A DNA stretch of 64,000 nt from Lachnospiraceae bacterium (GCA_009774535.1 VSNY01000003.1:3017-67016); one strand, 5' to 3'. Numbered from the stretch's first letter, positions 45,406-55,915 are shown. A program made the numbers and translations. Notes: generated by a model not told the origin, from the letters alone.

Positions 45406-45529
45406 GTTTGTAATCTCCTTTTCTCTTCTTTGTTGTCAAACGCTGTTTTACATCTTAGTTTTACATCATTACTGCAGTTTTTTGTTAAATAAAGGACGCT
45501 TTTGAATTAATCTGCCCTTTTTCCTAATA

Positions 45530-45558
45530 AATATACTATAGCGCCGTTTTAATGTCAA
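45530..45558 (-). promoter_or_regulatory. Promoter of the DUF1858 gene
   Basis: TTGACA (45553..45558) and TATATT (45530..45535), 17-nt spacing. The leader would be about 118 nt with no structure I recognise. The rest of the 460-nt gap up to the MerR-type gene holds only that gene's promoter. Confidence 0.7.
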
Positions 45559-45777
45559 ATACTGGATAAAATTATTTTATCCCCCTTTTATGCAAGCGCA
45601 ATCGCTGTGTTCACCCTTGAACGACGCAAAGAAAGGCCATATTCATGCAAAAAGTTTTCCCCATCATTTTCAACAGCCGCCGTCCATTCTTGCAAAACTG
45701 ACAAAATCCCCCAACATCCTACTGTCCCGCCTTCTCCGCTCTGTGTTATCCTGTCACTTTACCCCGACAAAATTAAT

Positions 45778-45806
45778 TTGTACAAGCTTCTACAGTAAGC
45801 TATACT
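45778..45806 (+). promoter_or_regulatory. Promoter and possible operator of the MerR-type gene
   Basis: TTGTAC (45778..45783) and TATACT (45801..45806) are 17 nt apart. The spacer contains the inverted repeat AGCTT-N7-AAGCT, and a second dyad ACAAA-N5-TTTGT overlaps the -35. A dyad inside the spacer is the place where MerR-family proteins bind, so autoregulation is plausible. Confidence 0.55.
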
Positions 45807-45865
45807 TGATACAGAAGTTATATTGCTTCGACCCCGCCATGCAATAGAAGAAGGAGGTTTTCTAA

Positions 45866-46549
45866 GTGGAAAAAGTACGTTATATGATTTCAGATGCAGC
45901 AAATATGGTGCAGGTTGAATCGCATGTTCTGCGGTACTGGGAAGAAGAACTGGAACTGACCGTTCCAAGGAACGAACTGGGCCACCGCTATTATACACAG
46001 GAAAACATACAGGAATTTTTAAGAATAAAAGAACTTAAGGAACGGGGATACCAGCTGAAAGCAATCCGGCTGATTCTCCAGGATGAAAAAGAACGTAAAG
46101 AAGAAAGTATAATGGAGCCGGCCATTCGTATTGAGAAAGTAGACGGCGTCGAAATTGGTAAGGAGGTTATCGAAGAAACAATGGCTAAAAACGAAGTTAT
46201 TCACGTAACACACAAAACAAGTCAGCTGAGTGAAGACACACAACGGGAAAAGCGTATGGAGCAGTTCCAGTCCATGATGACGGAAATCGTGCGCAAAGCG
46301 ATCAGCGACAATAACCAGGAACTGGGGGAAGAAGTCGGCATACAAGTCGGCGAACATGTCATTAAGGAAATGAACTATCTGATGCGTACACAGGAAGAAC
46401 AGGAAGAAGAACGATTCCGAAAGCTGGATGATGCGATCCGCAGTATGGGCAAGCATGGCAGGCGGCGGGCAAAGAAGGAACGCTTAAGCCGGAAGGAACG
46501 CAGAATGCTGAAAAATAAAAATGAACTGGCTCCTGATCTGACGATCTGA
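45866..46549 (+). CDS. MerR-type HTH regulator with long coiled-coil tail
   Basis: The start is GTG with AGAAGGAGG 8 nt upstream. The 227-residue product has an N-terminal MerR winged helix (MISDAANMVQVESHVLRYWEEE...GHRYYTQENIQEFLRIKELKERGYQLKAIRLIL) followed by a charged, mostly helical region and a very basic C-terminus (GKHGRRRAKKERLSRKERR). There is no Cys-type metal site. The layout resembles RacA-like or phage-type DNA-binding proteins rather than small-molecule sensors. Confidence 0.8.
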   Translation: MEKVRYMISDAANMVQVESHVLRYWEEELELTVPRNELGHRYYTQENIQEFLRIKELKERGYQLKAIRLILQDEKERKEESIMEPAIRIEKVDGVEIGKEVIEETMAKNEVIHVTHKTSQLSEDTQREKRMEQFQSMMTEIVRKAISDNNQELGEEVGIQVGEHVIKEMNYLMRTQEEQEEERFRKLDDAIRSMGKHGRRRAKKERLSRKERRMLKNKNELAPDLTI

Positions 46550-46620
46550 TCTGCCAAAACAACACATTTTTATACATAACAAACAGTCAGCAAATCTTAG
46601 GAACAACATACGTAAAAAAT

Positions 46621-46645
46621 AAAACCGCCGGTATTCGGCGGTTTT
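46621..46645. terminator. Bidirectional terminator after the MerR-type and ferredoxin genes
   Basis: AAAACCGCCG-GTATT-CGGCGGTTTT, a perfect 10-bp stem ending in T4 on either strand, between convergent genes. Confidence 0.92.
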
Positions 46646-46673
46646 AAAATAAGTAACTTTATTCAGCGGTTGA

Positions 46674-46844
46674 TTAACCTTCTTCGATTGCACCTGTAGG
46701 ACATGCACCTGCGCATGTGCCGCAGTTTACACATGTATCAGCATCGATTTCGTATTTTCCATCTCCTGCAGAAATTGCTCCTACCGGACATTCCCCTTCA
46801 CATGTTCCGCAGCTGACACAAGCATCTGTAATTTTGTATGCCAT
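46674..46844 (-). CDS. 2[4Fe-4S] ferredoxin
   Basis: The ATG at 46844 has AAGGAGG 9 nt upstream and gives 56 residues. Two classical cluster motifs are seen: CVSCGTCEGECP and CVNCGTCAGACP. This clostridial ferredoxin carries low-potential electrons to hydrogenases, oxidoreductases or Rnf. Confidence 0.96.
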   Translation of the reverse strand: MAYKITDACVSCGTCEGECPVGAISAGDGKYEIDADTCVNCGTCAGACPTGAIEEG

Positions 46845-46988
46845 GATCTCAATCCTCCTTAAAATTATTAATAAACACGAACCCATTGTCCGTTGAAACT
46901 ATTCTAATACAAAAACCGGATGAATACAAGTAGAAATTTATAACAGATCAAAAAATCGCCTGTATTATTTTTGATACACAATATGGCT

Positions 46989-48320
46989 CTAATCCCTCTT
47001 CATATTTGCAAATTTTGTATACTGCGGCAGCCATACGAGATTCACTGTTCCGATCGGGCCGTTTCTCTGTTTTGCGATAATGACCTCGGCAATATTTTTT
47101 TTATCGGTATCTTTGTTATAATAATCATCACGGTAAATAAACATTACAACATCGGCGTCCTGCTCAATCGCTCCGGATTCACGCAAATCCGACAGCATCG
47201 GACGATGGTCCGGGCGCTGTTCTACCGCGCGGCTCAACTGGGATAAGGCGATCACAGGCACATGCAGCTCCCTGGCCAACGCTTTTAACGCGCGGGAAAT
47301 CTCTGAGATTTCCTGCTGCCTGGAATCAGTCCTGCCATTGCCGGACATCAGCTGCAGATAATCGATAATAACGAGCTGAATATTATATTCCAGCTTATAT
47401 TTACGGCACTTAGACCGCAGCTCTCCGATCGAAATGCCAGGTGTATCATCAATAATCAGCTTGGAACGGCCGATCGTCCCGGCTCCCTCAATCAGTTTTT
47501 CCCAATCCGTATCAGACAGGTTGCCGTTTCGCAGCATCTGTGCATCGACTCTGGATTCCAGAGAGAACAGACGATTGACCAGCTGTTCTTTTGACATTTC
47601 CAGACTGAAAATAGCCGTAGCCAAATCACTGTGAAAAGCTGTATACTGCGCGATATTTAACACAAAAGCCGTCTTCCCCATGGAAGGGCGGGCAGCGATC
47701 AGAATCAGGTCTGAGGGCTGCAGGCCGGACATCCGGTAATCCAGGTCAATAAATCCGGTCGCAATTCCCGTTACATTGCCCTGGATTCTGGATGCCTTTT
47801 CAATCCGGTCCAAGGCGTTAATCACGATCTGCTTAATGGGTACAAATTCTCCGCTGTCCTGGCTCTGCAGCAGCTGAAATACATTTTTTTCCGTATTGGC
47901 AAAAATTGTCTCTAATTCTTCATTGCCGGCATAACATTCGTTCTGAACCGTCTCCGTTACTTTGATCAGCTTCCGCAGCATCGCTTTTTCTTTGACAATA
48001 TTCGCATAATAACGGATATTCGCCGATGTCGGTACTGCTGCCACCAGGTCATTGATATATTCCAGACTGGTAATCTCCGGCGGCAGGTCTTTTTCTTTCA
48101 GTTTGTTCTGCAGTGTAATAAAATCAACTGGCTTATTCTGGTTAAACAGTTCGATCATAGAATCAAACAGGACTGCATACTGGTGATGGTAAAAATCTTC
48201 CGCCATTAACGTCTCAGAAGCAGCAATAATGGCTGCACGATCCATCATCATGGCGCCGATAACTGATTGTTCCGCTTCGATACTGTTGGGCATCGTTCTT
48301 TTGATCAGCGCTTCTTCCAT
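46989..48320 (-). CDS. dnaB: Replicative DNA helicase DnaB
   Basis: The 443-residue product has the N-terminal DnaG-interacting domain (NSIEAEQSVIGAMMMD) and RecA-like core with Walker A ARPSMGKTAFVLNIA, Walker B LVIIDYLQLMSG and VIALSQLSRAVEQR. It is the hexameric fork helicase. It follows rplI by 5 nt in gdpP-rplI-dnaB. Confidence 0.97.
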   Translation of the reverse strand: MEEALIKRTMPNSIEAEQSVIGAMMMDRAAIIAASETLMAEDFYHHQYAVLFDSMIELFNQNKPVDFITLQNKLKEKDLPPEITSLEYINDLVAAVPTSANIRYYANIVKEKAMLRKLIKVTETVQNECYAGNEELETIFANTEKNVFQLLQSQDSGEFVPIKQIVINALDRIEKASRIQGNVTGIATGFIDLDYRMSGLQPSDLILIAARPSMGKTAFVLNIAQYTAFHSDLATAIFSLEMSKEQLVNRLFSLESRVDAQMLRNGNLSDTDWEKLIEGAGTIGRSKLIIDDTPGISIGELRSKCRKYKLEYNIQLVIIDYLQLMSGNGRTDSRQQEISEISRALKALARELHVPVIALSQLSRAVEQRPDHRPMLSDLRESGAIEQDADVVMFIYRDDYYNKDTDKKNIAEVIIAKQRNGPIGTVNLVWLPQYTKFANMKRD

Positions 48321-48325
48321 ATGTC

Positions 48326-48772
48326 TCAGCCTTCAACTACATGTACTCTTAATGTCGCGGTTACCTGCGGATGTAATTTGACCGGCACATCATAAAAACC
48401 AAGCGCCTTAATCGGATCTGTCAGCTGCATTTTCTTTTTGTCCAGTTCCAAATTCAGCTGTTTTTTAACCGCTTCGGCGATTTCTTTGGTAGACACCGAA
48501 CCAAACGTGCGTCCGCCTTCCCCTGCTTTGATCTTTACTTCCACCTGCTTTGTCTTTAAATCTTCCGCCAGCTGCTGTGCCGCAGCCAGATTTTCCGCCG
48601 CATCTTTTTCAGCGCGCTGATTGCGTAATTTCAGGTCGTTCAATGTACGGCTGTTCGCTTCCACACCAAGATTTTTGCGGATCAGCATATTACGGCCATA
48701 TGCATCGCTGACTTCCACAATTTCATTTTTCTTGCCGACCGACTTTACATCTTCCAACAAAATTACTTTCAT
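48326..48772 (-). CDS. rplI: Ribosomal protein bL9
   Basis: The 148-residue product has the N-terminal motif [30 protein letters not shown] and the long connecting helix and C-terminal domain of L9 ([19 protein letters not shown]). Its ATG overlaps the gdpP stop by 4 nt. Confidence 0.97.
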   Translation of the reverse strand: MKVILLEDVKSVGKKNEIVEVSDAYGRNMLIRKNLGVEANSRTLNDLKLRNQRAEKDAAENLAAAQQLAEDLKTKQVEVKIKAGEGGRTFGSVSTKEIAEAVKKQLNLELDKKKMQLTDPIKALGFYDVPVKLHPQVTATLRVHVVEG

Positions 48773-50820
48773 TTTTCTATCTCTCCTTTTTCTATCATCT
48801 CATCCAAAATCGTCCGGATTCGCTGCTTTGCCCCTTCAATCGTGCAGTCCGACAGCTGCGCGCCCGCAATATTCGCATGACCGCCGCCGCCTAAACGCTC
48901 CATAATCGACTGCACATTAATCTCATCAATCGACCGGGAACTGATAAAAATCCGGTTCTGGTATTCCGTCATAACAAAAGAAGCCTTGATTCCGATTATA
49001 TTGAGCAATTCATTCGCTGACTGCGCACTAACAACCGTCGGACTTTCCACAATCTCAGCCGGACAGACAGAAATCGCAAACGCCCCATGGTATACTTCCG
49101 CCTCACGCATGACCTCAGCTCTTGCCTTATAATCCGCCATATCATTGCGCAGCATCTTACGTACTCTCGTTACTTCCGCCCCGCAGCGTCTTAGATAAGC
49201 CGCGGCCTCAAACGTACGGACACCCGTTTTTTGCATAAAGTTATTCGTATCAATTAAGATACCCGCATAAATCGCATCCGCTTCACAAGACGTCAGCCTG
49301 ATATTTTCCGTAAAATACTGCAGCACCTCCGCAATCATCTCGCACGTAGAAGAAGCATACGGTTCGATATATGACAAAATCGGGTTCTCAACGACTTCGC
49401 TGCCCTGTCTGTGGTGATCGAATACGACAATCGACTTTGTCTTTTTCAAAATCTCCGGACAATCTGTATAATTCGGCCGGTTCGTATCCACTACCATCAC
49501 AAGCGTATTGCTGTTCGTCAGTTCGATCGCTTCCTCACTGTTAATAAACAGATCCGGCTCATACCCGTTCTGCTCGTTAAAGCACTCTTTTAACGGGCGC
49601 AAGGACGTCGTAACCTCATTCAGCACGATCTGCACCTTTTTATCCAGCACACGCCCCGCACAATAGACGCCGATGGCCGCTCCAAATGAATCCACATCCG
49701 CGATATGATGCCCCATAACAATCACATGCGTCCGGCTCTCTATAATCTCGCGCAGCGCATGCGCTTTGACACGGGCTTTTACGCGTGTCATTTTATCCAC
49801 CTGCTTGGAACTGCCGCCAAAATAAGTAATCCGTTCCCCCTCTTTCACCACAACCTGATCGCCGCCGCGCCCTAACGCCATACCGATCGCCATGCGGGCA
49901 TATTCGTAATTCTGGTTATAAGTATCCGCTGTACTCCCAATTCCGATACTGAGCGTCACAGCCATTTCATTTCCGACCTTAACCGTCTTCACTTCATCCA
50001 GCAGGCTGAATTTATCCTCTTCCATTTTGGACAGATAAATATAACGGAACACGACAAAATATTTGTCCTTTTCTATCTTGCGCACCAGTCCGTCCATACC
50101 GGAAAAATACTTATTCACTTTCCGGTCGATCAAAGCCACCAGCAGGGACTGCTTTACATCCTCGATACTGTTAAGCGCTTCTTCATAATTGTCAATATAA
50201 ATAAGCGCCGCAACCAGCTTTTGGTCGTCATTTTCCCGAATATACCTGTTCAGCTGCGTCTCATCATACAGATAAAGCGCCGTCATATATTCGTCACTGC
50301 CGTTCAAAGATACCATATCATTTTCAGGCGTAATACTGGAAAACTCAATCCGTTTCAGCTGCGCCCGAAAATCATGCCCGTCCCAACTGATGTGCAGCTG
50401 CGATTCCGTCTGGTTTTTCTGGATAATCTCCCTCGTAATATGGGAAAAGACCGATGTCACCGACCGATGGTAGTCTTTTCCCTTTCCTGTCAGCTCTGTA
50501 AATTTTTCATTTACCCACAAAATCTTCCCGTTATAGTCGATTAACGCATAGGCAACATCAAATTCATTGAGCAGCTTTTTCTGTACAGTTCCGTACTGCG
50601 TCGCAAAATTGATCAGTTCATTCATAAAATAAGGCTTATTTCGATGAAAGCTTGCGGTCACTGCAAGAAAATAGATCACGGTAAATGCAGTTGCCATGAG
50701 CCCGGATTCCACCTGGTACAGATACATCGGAATATTCATAAATACCAGCAGAATCGTGAGCAGCATAGGCCCGTACATGTAGTTACGCAGACGGCCTTTA
50801 AATTTTATACTTTTTTTCAT
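48769..50820 (-). CDS. gdpP: Cyclic-di-AMP phosphodiesterase GdpP
   Basis: The 683-residue product has two N-terminal membrane helices (about 14-56), a PAS-like domain (about 80-165), a degenerate GGDEF domain (about 185-310) and DHH-DHHA1 catalytic domains. These carry [33 protein letters not shown] and [17 protein letters not shown]. It hydrolyses c-di-AMP to pApA and so affects turgor and wall homeostasis. It is first in gdpP-rplI-dnaB; a TATAAT near 50863 is a likely -10. Confidence 0.95.
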   Translation of the reverse strand: MKKSIKFKGRLRNYMYGPMLLTILLVFMNIPMYLYQVESGLMATAFTVIYFLAVTASFHRNKPYFMNELINFATQYGTVQKKLLNEFDVAYALIDYNGKILWVNEKFTELTGKGKDYHRSVTSVFSHITREIIQKNQTESQLHISWDGHDFRAQLKRIEFSSITPENDMVSLNGSDEYMTALYLYDETQLNRYIRENDDQKLVAALIYIDNYEEALNSIEDVKQSLLVALIDRKVNKYFSGMDGLVRKIEKDKYFVVFRYIYLSKMEEDKFSLLDEVKTVKVGNEMAVTLSIGIGSTADTYNQNYEYARMAIGMALGRGGDQVVVKEGERITYFGGSSKQVDKMTRVKARVKAHALREIIESRTHVIVMGHHIADVDSFGAAIGVYCAGRVLDKKVQIVLNEVTTSLRPLKECFNEQNGYEPDLFINSEEAIELTNSNTLVMVVDTNRPNYTDCPEILKKTKSIVVFDHHRQGSEVVENPILSYIEPYASSTCEMIAEVLQYFTENIRLTSCEADAIYAGILIDTNNFMQKTGVRTFEAAAYLRRCGAEVTRVRKMLRNDMADYKARAEVMREAEVYHGAFAISVCPAEIVESPTVVSAQSANELLNIIGIKASFVMTEYQNRIFISSRSIDEINVQSIMERLGGGGHANIAGAQLSDCTIEGAKQRIRTILDEMIEKGEIEK

Positions 50821-50892
50821 TTCTGCAGACTTAACCTTTCCACAAAGATACTTCTTATTATACCATGTTACATGGTTATTGGAAAGGACAAA

Positions 50893-52539
50893 TTATCGAA
50901 TCTCCGTTACCGGCTGCAGCCCGCTCTCTTCCGGCGTATACGTCATCTGGATCTGATCCCCGGCCTGATACCTTATAATCCCGATCAGTTTCTGATCTGA
51001 CAAATCCACATCAAACATCAGCCCGGTATTTTCCAGCGCGACATAATAATGCGTATTCCCTTCTATAACAACCGGAGCGATCGCCGTAATCTTCCCGGTA
51101 ACTGTCTCATAAATTTCATGATTATCCTTAACTTCTGAAATTCCGTTCGTCGCAAGCAGCGTTACATACGCTTTTTCACATTCTTTGACCGTGTCCCCGA
51201 TCGCTACCCACTGGTATTTCTGCACATTTACCATCGCGTATTTTTTAACCAGTCCGGCGCCATCCTTTAATGCCATAAAATAGGTCGGCTGGTCGGAGAT
51301 ATTCAAAAGGAGCGGGAACGTCGCGCGGTATCCTAAATTCTGCACCTGCCCTTCCGCAGAAGACATCGCAGAATCTTCAATGGCGCCTTCGATTTTGTAA
51401 TATTTCGTCTCCATCGTACGCTGGTTCATGAGGACAAACCCGACATTGGACTGATCCCCGCTGACAGAAGTTACGCCTGTGTATACCCATACGTCGTCGT
51501 CCAACGCAATATAATTATAGCCGTTCGTAGCTTTCAGGCAATCTTTCTGGCCCAGGATGCTGTTAAAAAATCCATGCTTATAAATACCATAATAATTATA
51601 GAGTTCCGTTAACAGTTCTGCGGAATAGACTTTGTCAATCCAGGTTGGCACCTCATCAACCGGATAATCGGTGCATTCTCCGGTAACGGCATTACATAAG
51701 ACGACATTGCCAACCGTCTGGCCGCCGAATAATCCAATGTTAAATTTTTTAACCGGACATACCCAGTATGGGGTGCCTTCATCGTCAATCTCAAAGAAAA
51801 TCTGGTCGTCAAAAATATAGGTCGGATAACGGAACCGTAAATGACGGTAAATATTGCGGTTAAAGTATTCTGCTTTAGAATATTTAATCGTCTGATCCAG
51901 CTTTACACATTCTGTATTCTGCGTCGCCATATCAATACGGATATAGGCAGGGATTCCGGCTTTCTGATTCGTCAGCCATTTAATCTCGTTTGCATATACA
52001 AGCGGCGTGACACGCACAGGCATATCTTTATAATTGATCTGCGTATAATCAGAACCAACTTCAAACTGGGATACCATATCTACCATGCTGCCCATTTTAC
52101 GATTGCCAAGCAGCTCCGCAGAATCTTTGTCCAGAAGAGGGATCGTATTGTAATTCGTCTGCTGGATATCTTCGGTAAAATCGCTTTCTTTGACATTCAG
52201 CAGCTTTTGGTACTTATCCGCGTTAATAATCGGTGAAGACAGCAGATTGCCGGCCGCAAAGATCAGAAGCGTCAGTATAAACAAGCCGCCGCCAAGTTTT
52301 ACGCCTTTCATTTCCTTGAGCATCTTTTCTTTGCTCTGCATCGGCACAATATTATCATTAGAACGCTTCCGCAGCTGCGTAAATGCATGTATGACCGTCG
52401 CAAAAGCGATCAACAGCTCCAGCGCCATCCAAAAACCTGCCGCATGAATATTAATCGCGGGCAGCGCCATATAGTAATAAATACCGGCAGCTAACAGTAA
52501 CAGCGCCAGCAGAATGATATTTCGGGTTATTTTTTTCAT
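50893..52539 (-). CDS. Conserved membrane protein of unknown function
   Basis: The 548-residue product has three hydrophobic segments near the N-terminus (about 8-28, 33-53 and 84-103) and a large extracytoplasmic domain rich in beta-prone segments (VIEGNTHYYVALENTGLMFDV near the C-terminus). I do not recognise a domain. Its ATG overlaps the stop of the DHH phosphoesterase gene by 4 nt, so the two are coupled, and gdpP follows 72 nt downstream. Confidence 0.65.
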   Translation of the reverse strand: MKKITRNIILLALLLLAAGIYYYMALPAINIHAAGFWMALELLIAFATVIHAFTQLRKRSNDNIVPMQSKEKMLKEMKGVKLGGGLFILTLLIFAAGNLLSSPIINADKYQKLLNVKESDFTEDIQQTNYNTIPLLDKDSAELLGNRKMGSMVDMVSQFEVGSDYTQINYKDMPVRVTPLVYANEIKWLTNQKAGIPAYIRIDMATQNTECVKLDQTIKYSKAEYFNRNIYRHLRFRYPTYIFDDQIFFEIDDEGTPYWVCPVKKFNIGLFGGQTVGNVVLCNAVTGECTDYPVDEVPTWIDKVYSAELLTELYNYYGIYKHGFFNSILGQKDCLKATNGYNYIALDDDVWVYTGVTSVSGDQSNVGFVLMNQRTMETKYYKIEGAIEDSAMSSAEGQVQNLGYRATFPLLLNISDQPTYFMALKDGAGLVKKYAMVNVQKYQWVAIGDTVKECEKAYVTLLATNGISEVKDNHEIYETVTGKITAIAPVVIEGNTHYYVALENTGLMFDVDLSDQKLIGIIRYQAGDQIQMTYTPEESGLQPVTEIR

Positions 52540-53513
52540 ATACTTCCTCTTTTCATTTCTTGAATCTGATTCATAAACGCTTCTTCAATTCTTGCATGCA
52601 TTCCATCCACACGGTCCAGATTTTCCCTTGGGATAAAACCGCCTGCCATTTCCTGATGCCCGCCTCCGCTGCCATAATTTTTTAACACAGCTGCAACTGT
52701 CTTCCCGGCGTCTACATCTTTACGTTCGCTGCGTACCGAGAACTTAATCCCGTCTTTACGTACCGCATAAACAACGGATATATCGACCACATTCAGCGAC
52801 AGAATAAAATCAGAAATTATCGCAATCAGCGAATCCGGACAGTCCAGTGGAATCCATGCAAATCCAACACCGTCGTTAATCCGGATATTGTCAATTGCCG
52901 CGCCATATGCTTTCAGGTCATCCAGCTCTAAGACGTCCTGATACATGATCTTTAGTTTATCCACATCTGCCCGTTTATACACATACGCAAACATATCCAG
53001 ATCAAGTTCTGTCACTCCCCGGATAAAATCCGCCGTATCCACCTTAATGCCATACGCAAGCGCCGCGGCAACTGTCCGGTCCATCAGCGTATCCGTCAGA
53101 TAAAAATATTGTGCAATCAGTGAAGAACATGCGCCTGCTTTGCGGATATCTCCATATTGGTAGTCACATTCGATAAACGTCGGATGATGGTCAATACATG
53201 CCACTTCATCGCCTGCCAGATCGGTCAGATTGGCGTTATACTTCTGCGAATCTACCGCGACAATATAATCTTCTTCCGTCATATCTTCGATCTGATCCGC
53301 TGGCAGCACTTCGATTTGAAAAACATCGAACATTTTTTTCGTACTCAGCTTATCTACGGTACCGTCATAACAGATCACTGCATCTACACCATGCTGCCTT
53401 AAAAAATATTGCAGTCCAAATGCACTGGCTACTGCATCCGGGTCCGGATAGTTGTGCGTCTGAATATAATTTTTATGGCCTTTTAACAGCGCTACTAATT
53501 GTAATGGTTCCAT
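52536..53513 (-). CDS. DHH-family phosphoesterase, NrnA-like
   Basis: The 325-residue stand-alone DHH-DHHA1 protein has HNYPDPDAVASAFGL, VAVDSQ, CIDHHPT and GSGGGHQEMAGGFI. Such proteins degrade nanoRNA or pApA/pAp, which could complete the c-di-AMP turnover begun by the nearby GdpP. That pairing is an inference from context. No membrane segment is present. Confidence 0.88.
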   Translation of the reverse strand: MEPLQLVALLKGHKNYIQTHNYPDPDAVASAFGLQYFLRQHGVDAVICYDGTVDKLSTKKMFDVFQIEVLPADQIEDMTEEDYIVAVDSQKYNANLTDLAGDEVACIDHHPTFIECDYQYGDIRKAGACSSLIAQYFYLTDTLMDRTVAAALAYGIKVDTADFIRGVTELDLDMFAYVYKRADVDKLKIMYQDVLELDDLKAYGAAIDNIRINDGVGFAWIPLDCPDSLIAIISDFILSLNVVDISVVYAVRKDGIKFSVRSERKDVDAGKTVAAVLKNYGSGGGHQEMAGGFIPRENLDRVDGMHARIEEAFMNQIQEMKRGSI

Positions 53514-53574
53514 ACTTCTTCCTTATTTTTTTATATATTTCTTCTTTTTTTAACAAAATTCCCTGGATAATTAC

Positions 53575-53608
53575 AAAAACCACCACACGGTTGTCCATGT
53601 GGTGGTTT
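53575..53608 (-). terminator. Terminator of rpsF-ssb-rpsR
   Basis: An 11-bp stem (AAACCACCACA / TGTGGTGGTTT) followed by TTTTTG on the minus strand, just after the rpsR stop. Confidence 0.9.
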
Positions 53609-53616
53609 GTCTCGTC

Positions 53617-53874
53617 TTAATCCTGTACATACGGCATCAATGCCACATGGCGCGCTCTCTTAATTGCTGCTGTAAGAGCTCTCTGATGCTTTGCACAGTT
53701 ACCTGTGATCCTTCTTGGTAAAATCTTTCCTCTTTCAGAAATATATCTTTTTAATTTATTAACATCTTTATAATCGATCACATTGTCTTTGCCGCAGAAT
53801 ACACATACTTTTTTCCTTCTGTGCATTGTCCTTCTGCGAGGGTTGTCGCCTCTCTCACTTCTATTGAAAGCCAT
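53617..53874 (-). CDS. rpsR: Ribosomal protein bS18
   Basis: The 85-residue product has [22 protein letters not shown] and [22 protein letters not shown]. The Cys set indicates a zinc-binding (C+) form. It closes the usual rpsF-ssb-rpsR operon. Confidence 0.97.
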   Translation of the reverse strand: MAFNRSERGDNPRRRTMHRRKKVCVFCGKDNVIDYKDVNKLKRYISERGKILPRRITGNCAKHQRALTAAIKRARHVALMPYVQD

Positions 53875-53915
53875 GACTATTACCTCCTGCTATATCCAGC
53901 TGCCTGGCTGGCCTG

Positions 53916-54377
53916 TTAATTAAATGGTAACTCTTCATCTATTCCGTCCGGAATATTCATAAAACCATCACCAGCTGCGCTCGGCGACGGTCTGTCTGCC
54001 GGCGCAAATCCACCGCCGCCATAATTATGGTCTGATGCCGGACTTGCGCTTTTGCTCTCGGCAAACTCCTGATCATCTATAATTACATCTGTCGTGTACA
54101 CCTTCTGTCCATCCCGGTTTGTATAACTTCCGGTCTGAATCCGTCCGGTAACTGCGATCTTTATTCCTTTGCGCAAATATTTTTCCGCAAATTCCGCAGA
54201 ACGGCCAAACGCTACGCAGCTGATAAAATCAGCTGTCTGCTGATCTCCGCCGTTATTTCTTGTAAAACGCCTGTCCACTGCTAATGTATATCTGGCAACT
54301 GCTGTTGACTGTTCTCCCTGGGAATAACGGATCTCTGGATCTCTGGTTAATCGTCCCATAAGTATTACTTTATTCAT
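53916..54377 (-). CDS. ssb: Single-stranded DNA-binding protein
   Basis: ATG 54377 has AAAGGAG 8 nt upstream, giving 153 residues. The OB fold (MNKVILMGRLTRDPEIRYSQ...DFISCVAFGRSAEFAEKYLRKG) is followed by a Ser/Pro/Gly-rich linker and the acidic tip DEELPFN, which recruits repair and replication partners. Confidence 0.97.
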   Translation of the reverse strand: MNKVILMGRLTRDPEIRYSQGEQSTAVARYTLAVDRRFTRNNGGDQQTADFISCVAFGRSAEFAEKYLRKGIKIAVTGRIQTGSYTNRDGQKVYTTDVIIDDQEFAESKSASPASDHNYGGGGFAPADRPSPSAAGDGFMNIPDGIDEELPFN

Positions 54378-54397
54378 ACTACGATCTCCTTTATCGT

Positions 54398-54688
54398 CTA
54401 TGCCTCGTCTTTCCTGACGCATAAGAACCGAAGAACGTTGTCCATAATACGGACTTTCTGTTCAATCTGAGCCGGTGCAGCTGCTGAGCCGTCGAACTGG
54501 ATAAAATAGAAAAAGCCATCGCTCATTTTCTGAATTTCATAAGCTAATTTCTTTTTTCCCCATTCTTCTACTTCGGTGATGACACCTCCGGCACGGGTAA
54601 TATACTCTTTTGCCTTCTCAACTACTGCTGCTCTCGCATCATCTTCGATTTTAGCATTCACAACGAGCGCTAATTCATACTTGTTCAT
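54398..54688 (-). CDS. rpsF: Ribosomal protein bS6
   Basis: ATG 54688 (AAGGAGG 9 nt upstream) gives 96 residues: MNKYELALVVNAKIEDD, VEEWGKKKLAYEIQKMSDGFFYFIQF and IMDNVLRFLCVRKDEA. It is first in rpsF-ssb-rpsR. Confidence 0.97.
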   Translation of the reverse strand: MNKYELALVVNAKIEDDARAAVVEKAKEYITRAGGVITEVEEWGKKKLAYEIQKMSDGFFYFIQFDGSAAAPAQIEQKVRIMDNVLRFLCVRKDEA

Positions 54689-54776
54689 GCGAATTGTACC
54701 TCCTTTTGGTCTCTGGCCTCTTCCTTCTGGAAAAAGCAAGGAATTTATCATATCACGAATATAGATGATAACATGA

Positions 54777-54971
54777 TTAATCTGGATTTGCAAGCGGTTT
54801 TTTAATTTTTTTTACATTTTTTTCTGCCTGTTTGCGGGCAATCATGATCTGATGGCCGCATCCGGTGCATTTCAGACGAAAATCTGCGCCTGTGCGCAGG
54901 ACTTCCCATTCAAAACTGCCGCAGGGGTGTTTTTTCTTTAATTTCAGAATATCACCCGGATCAATATCCAT
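54777..54971 (-). CDS. DUF951 family protein
   Basis: The 64-residue product has the DUF951 pattern DIDPGDILKLKKKHPCGSFEWEVLRTGADFRLKCTGCGHQIMIAR with Cys-x2-Cys that may bind zinc. In Firmicutes it commonly precedes rpsF or mscS. Function unknown. Confidence 0.9.
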   Translation of the reverse strand: MDIDPGDILKLKKKHPCGSFEWEVLRTGADFRLKCTGCGHQIMIARKQAEKNVKKIKKPLANPD

Positions 54972-55027
54972 GTAAAATCCTCTCTTTCTGTAAATACCCT
55001 GCCACTTGTAAAAATAATCCGGAGGAT

Positions 55028-55759
55028 CTATGACTGGCAGGTGATTTGGCTGAACACTTCTCCAATGCTTCCCTGTATCAGCAGATCCGCACGGTTGTCC
55101 ATCGGTGTAGCGGATTTATTAATTAATACAAGTTTATTGCCCCGGTAGTAATCAATCAATCCTGCCGCCGGATAAACCGCGAGAGATGTCCCACCGATAA
55201 TCAGAACGTCCGCTTTCGCGATATACATCACTGATTTCTGCATCGTCTGATGGTCCAATCCTTCTTCGTACAGCACTACATCCGGCTTAATCTGACCGCC
55301 GCATGCATCGCACGGCGGTACGCCTTTATGGTTTTTCATATAAGCCGCGTCAAATAATTTGGCGCATTTGCGGCAGTAATTGCGGTGAACGCTGCCGTGC
55401 AGTTCCATTACTTCACGGCTTCCGGCCATTTGATGCAGACCGTCGATATTTTGCGTGATTACGGCTTTCAGTTTTCCGGCGCGTTCCAGTTCCGCCAGTT
55501 TTTGATGAGCCGCATTCGGTTTTGCATCCAGACACAACATTTTATCATGGTAAAAACGATAGAATTCCTCTGTTTTTGTCATATAAAACGTATGGCTCAA
55601 AATCGTTTCCGGCGGATAATCGTATTTCTGGTTGTACAAACCATCCACACTGCGAAAATCAGGAATGCCGCTTTCTGTAGATACCCCGGCGCCGCCGAAA
55701 AATACGATATTATTTGACTCTGTAATCAGCTTCTGTAACTGTAATACTTCTTCTGTCAT
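55028..55759 (-). CDS. cobB: NAD-dependent protein deacylase (sirtuin)
   Basis: The 243-residue Sir2-family protein has GAGVSTESGIPDFRS, TQNIDGLHQMAG, the catalytic His in LHGSVHRNYC, a four-Cys zinc site (CRKC...CDACGG) and GGTSLAVYPAAGL. It removes acetyl or other acyl groups from lysines using NAD. Confidence 0.95.
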   Translation of the reverse strand: MTEEVLQLQKLITESNNIVFFGGAGVSTESGIPDFRSVDGLYNQKYDYPPETILSHTFYMTKTEEFYRFYHDKMLCLDAKPNAAHQKLAELERAGKLKAVITQNIDGLHQMAGSREVMELHGSVHRNYCRKCAKLFDAAYMKNHKGVPPCDACGGQIKPDVVLYEEGLDHQTMQKSVMYIAKADVLIIGGTSLAVYPAAGLIDYYRGNKLVLINKSATPMDNRADLLIQGSIGEVFSQITCQS

Positions 55760-55915
55760 AAGTTTACCCTCGATCTTTAAATTTTGAAATACAACATGCA
55801 GCGATATACGCGAAACGCAGCCGTTCAGATCACCTATAGAACCGTTACCGACCAGACGCTTCTTACCTGAATATATCGGCAGAACTTCCCTGATCGCATA
55901 TAGAACGAAGAATCT

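Noticed and set aside
45590..45847. 85-codon plus-strand ORF before the MerR-type gene
   Set aside because: No ribosome site, low-complexity Ser/Leu/Pro composition and overlap with the MerR promoter.
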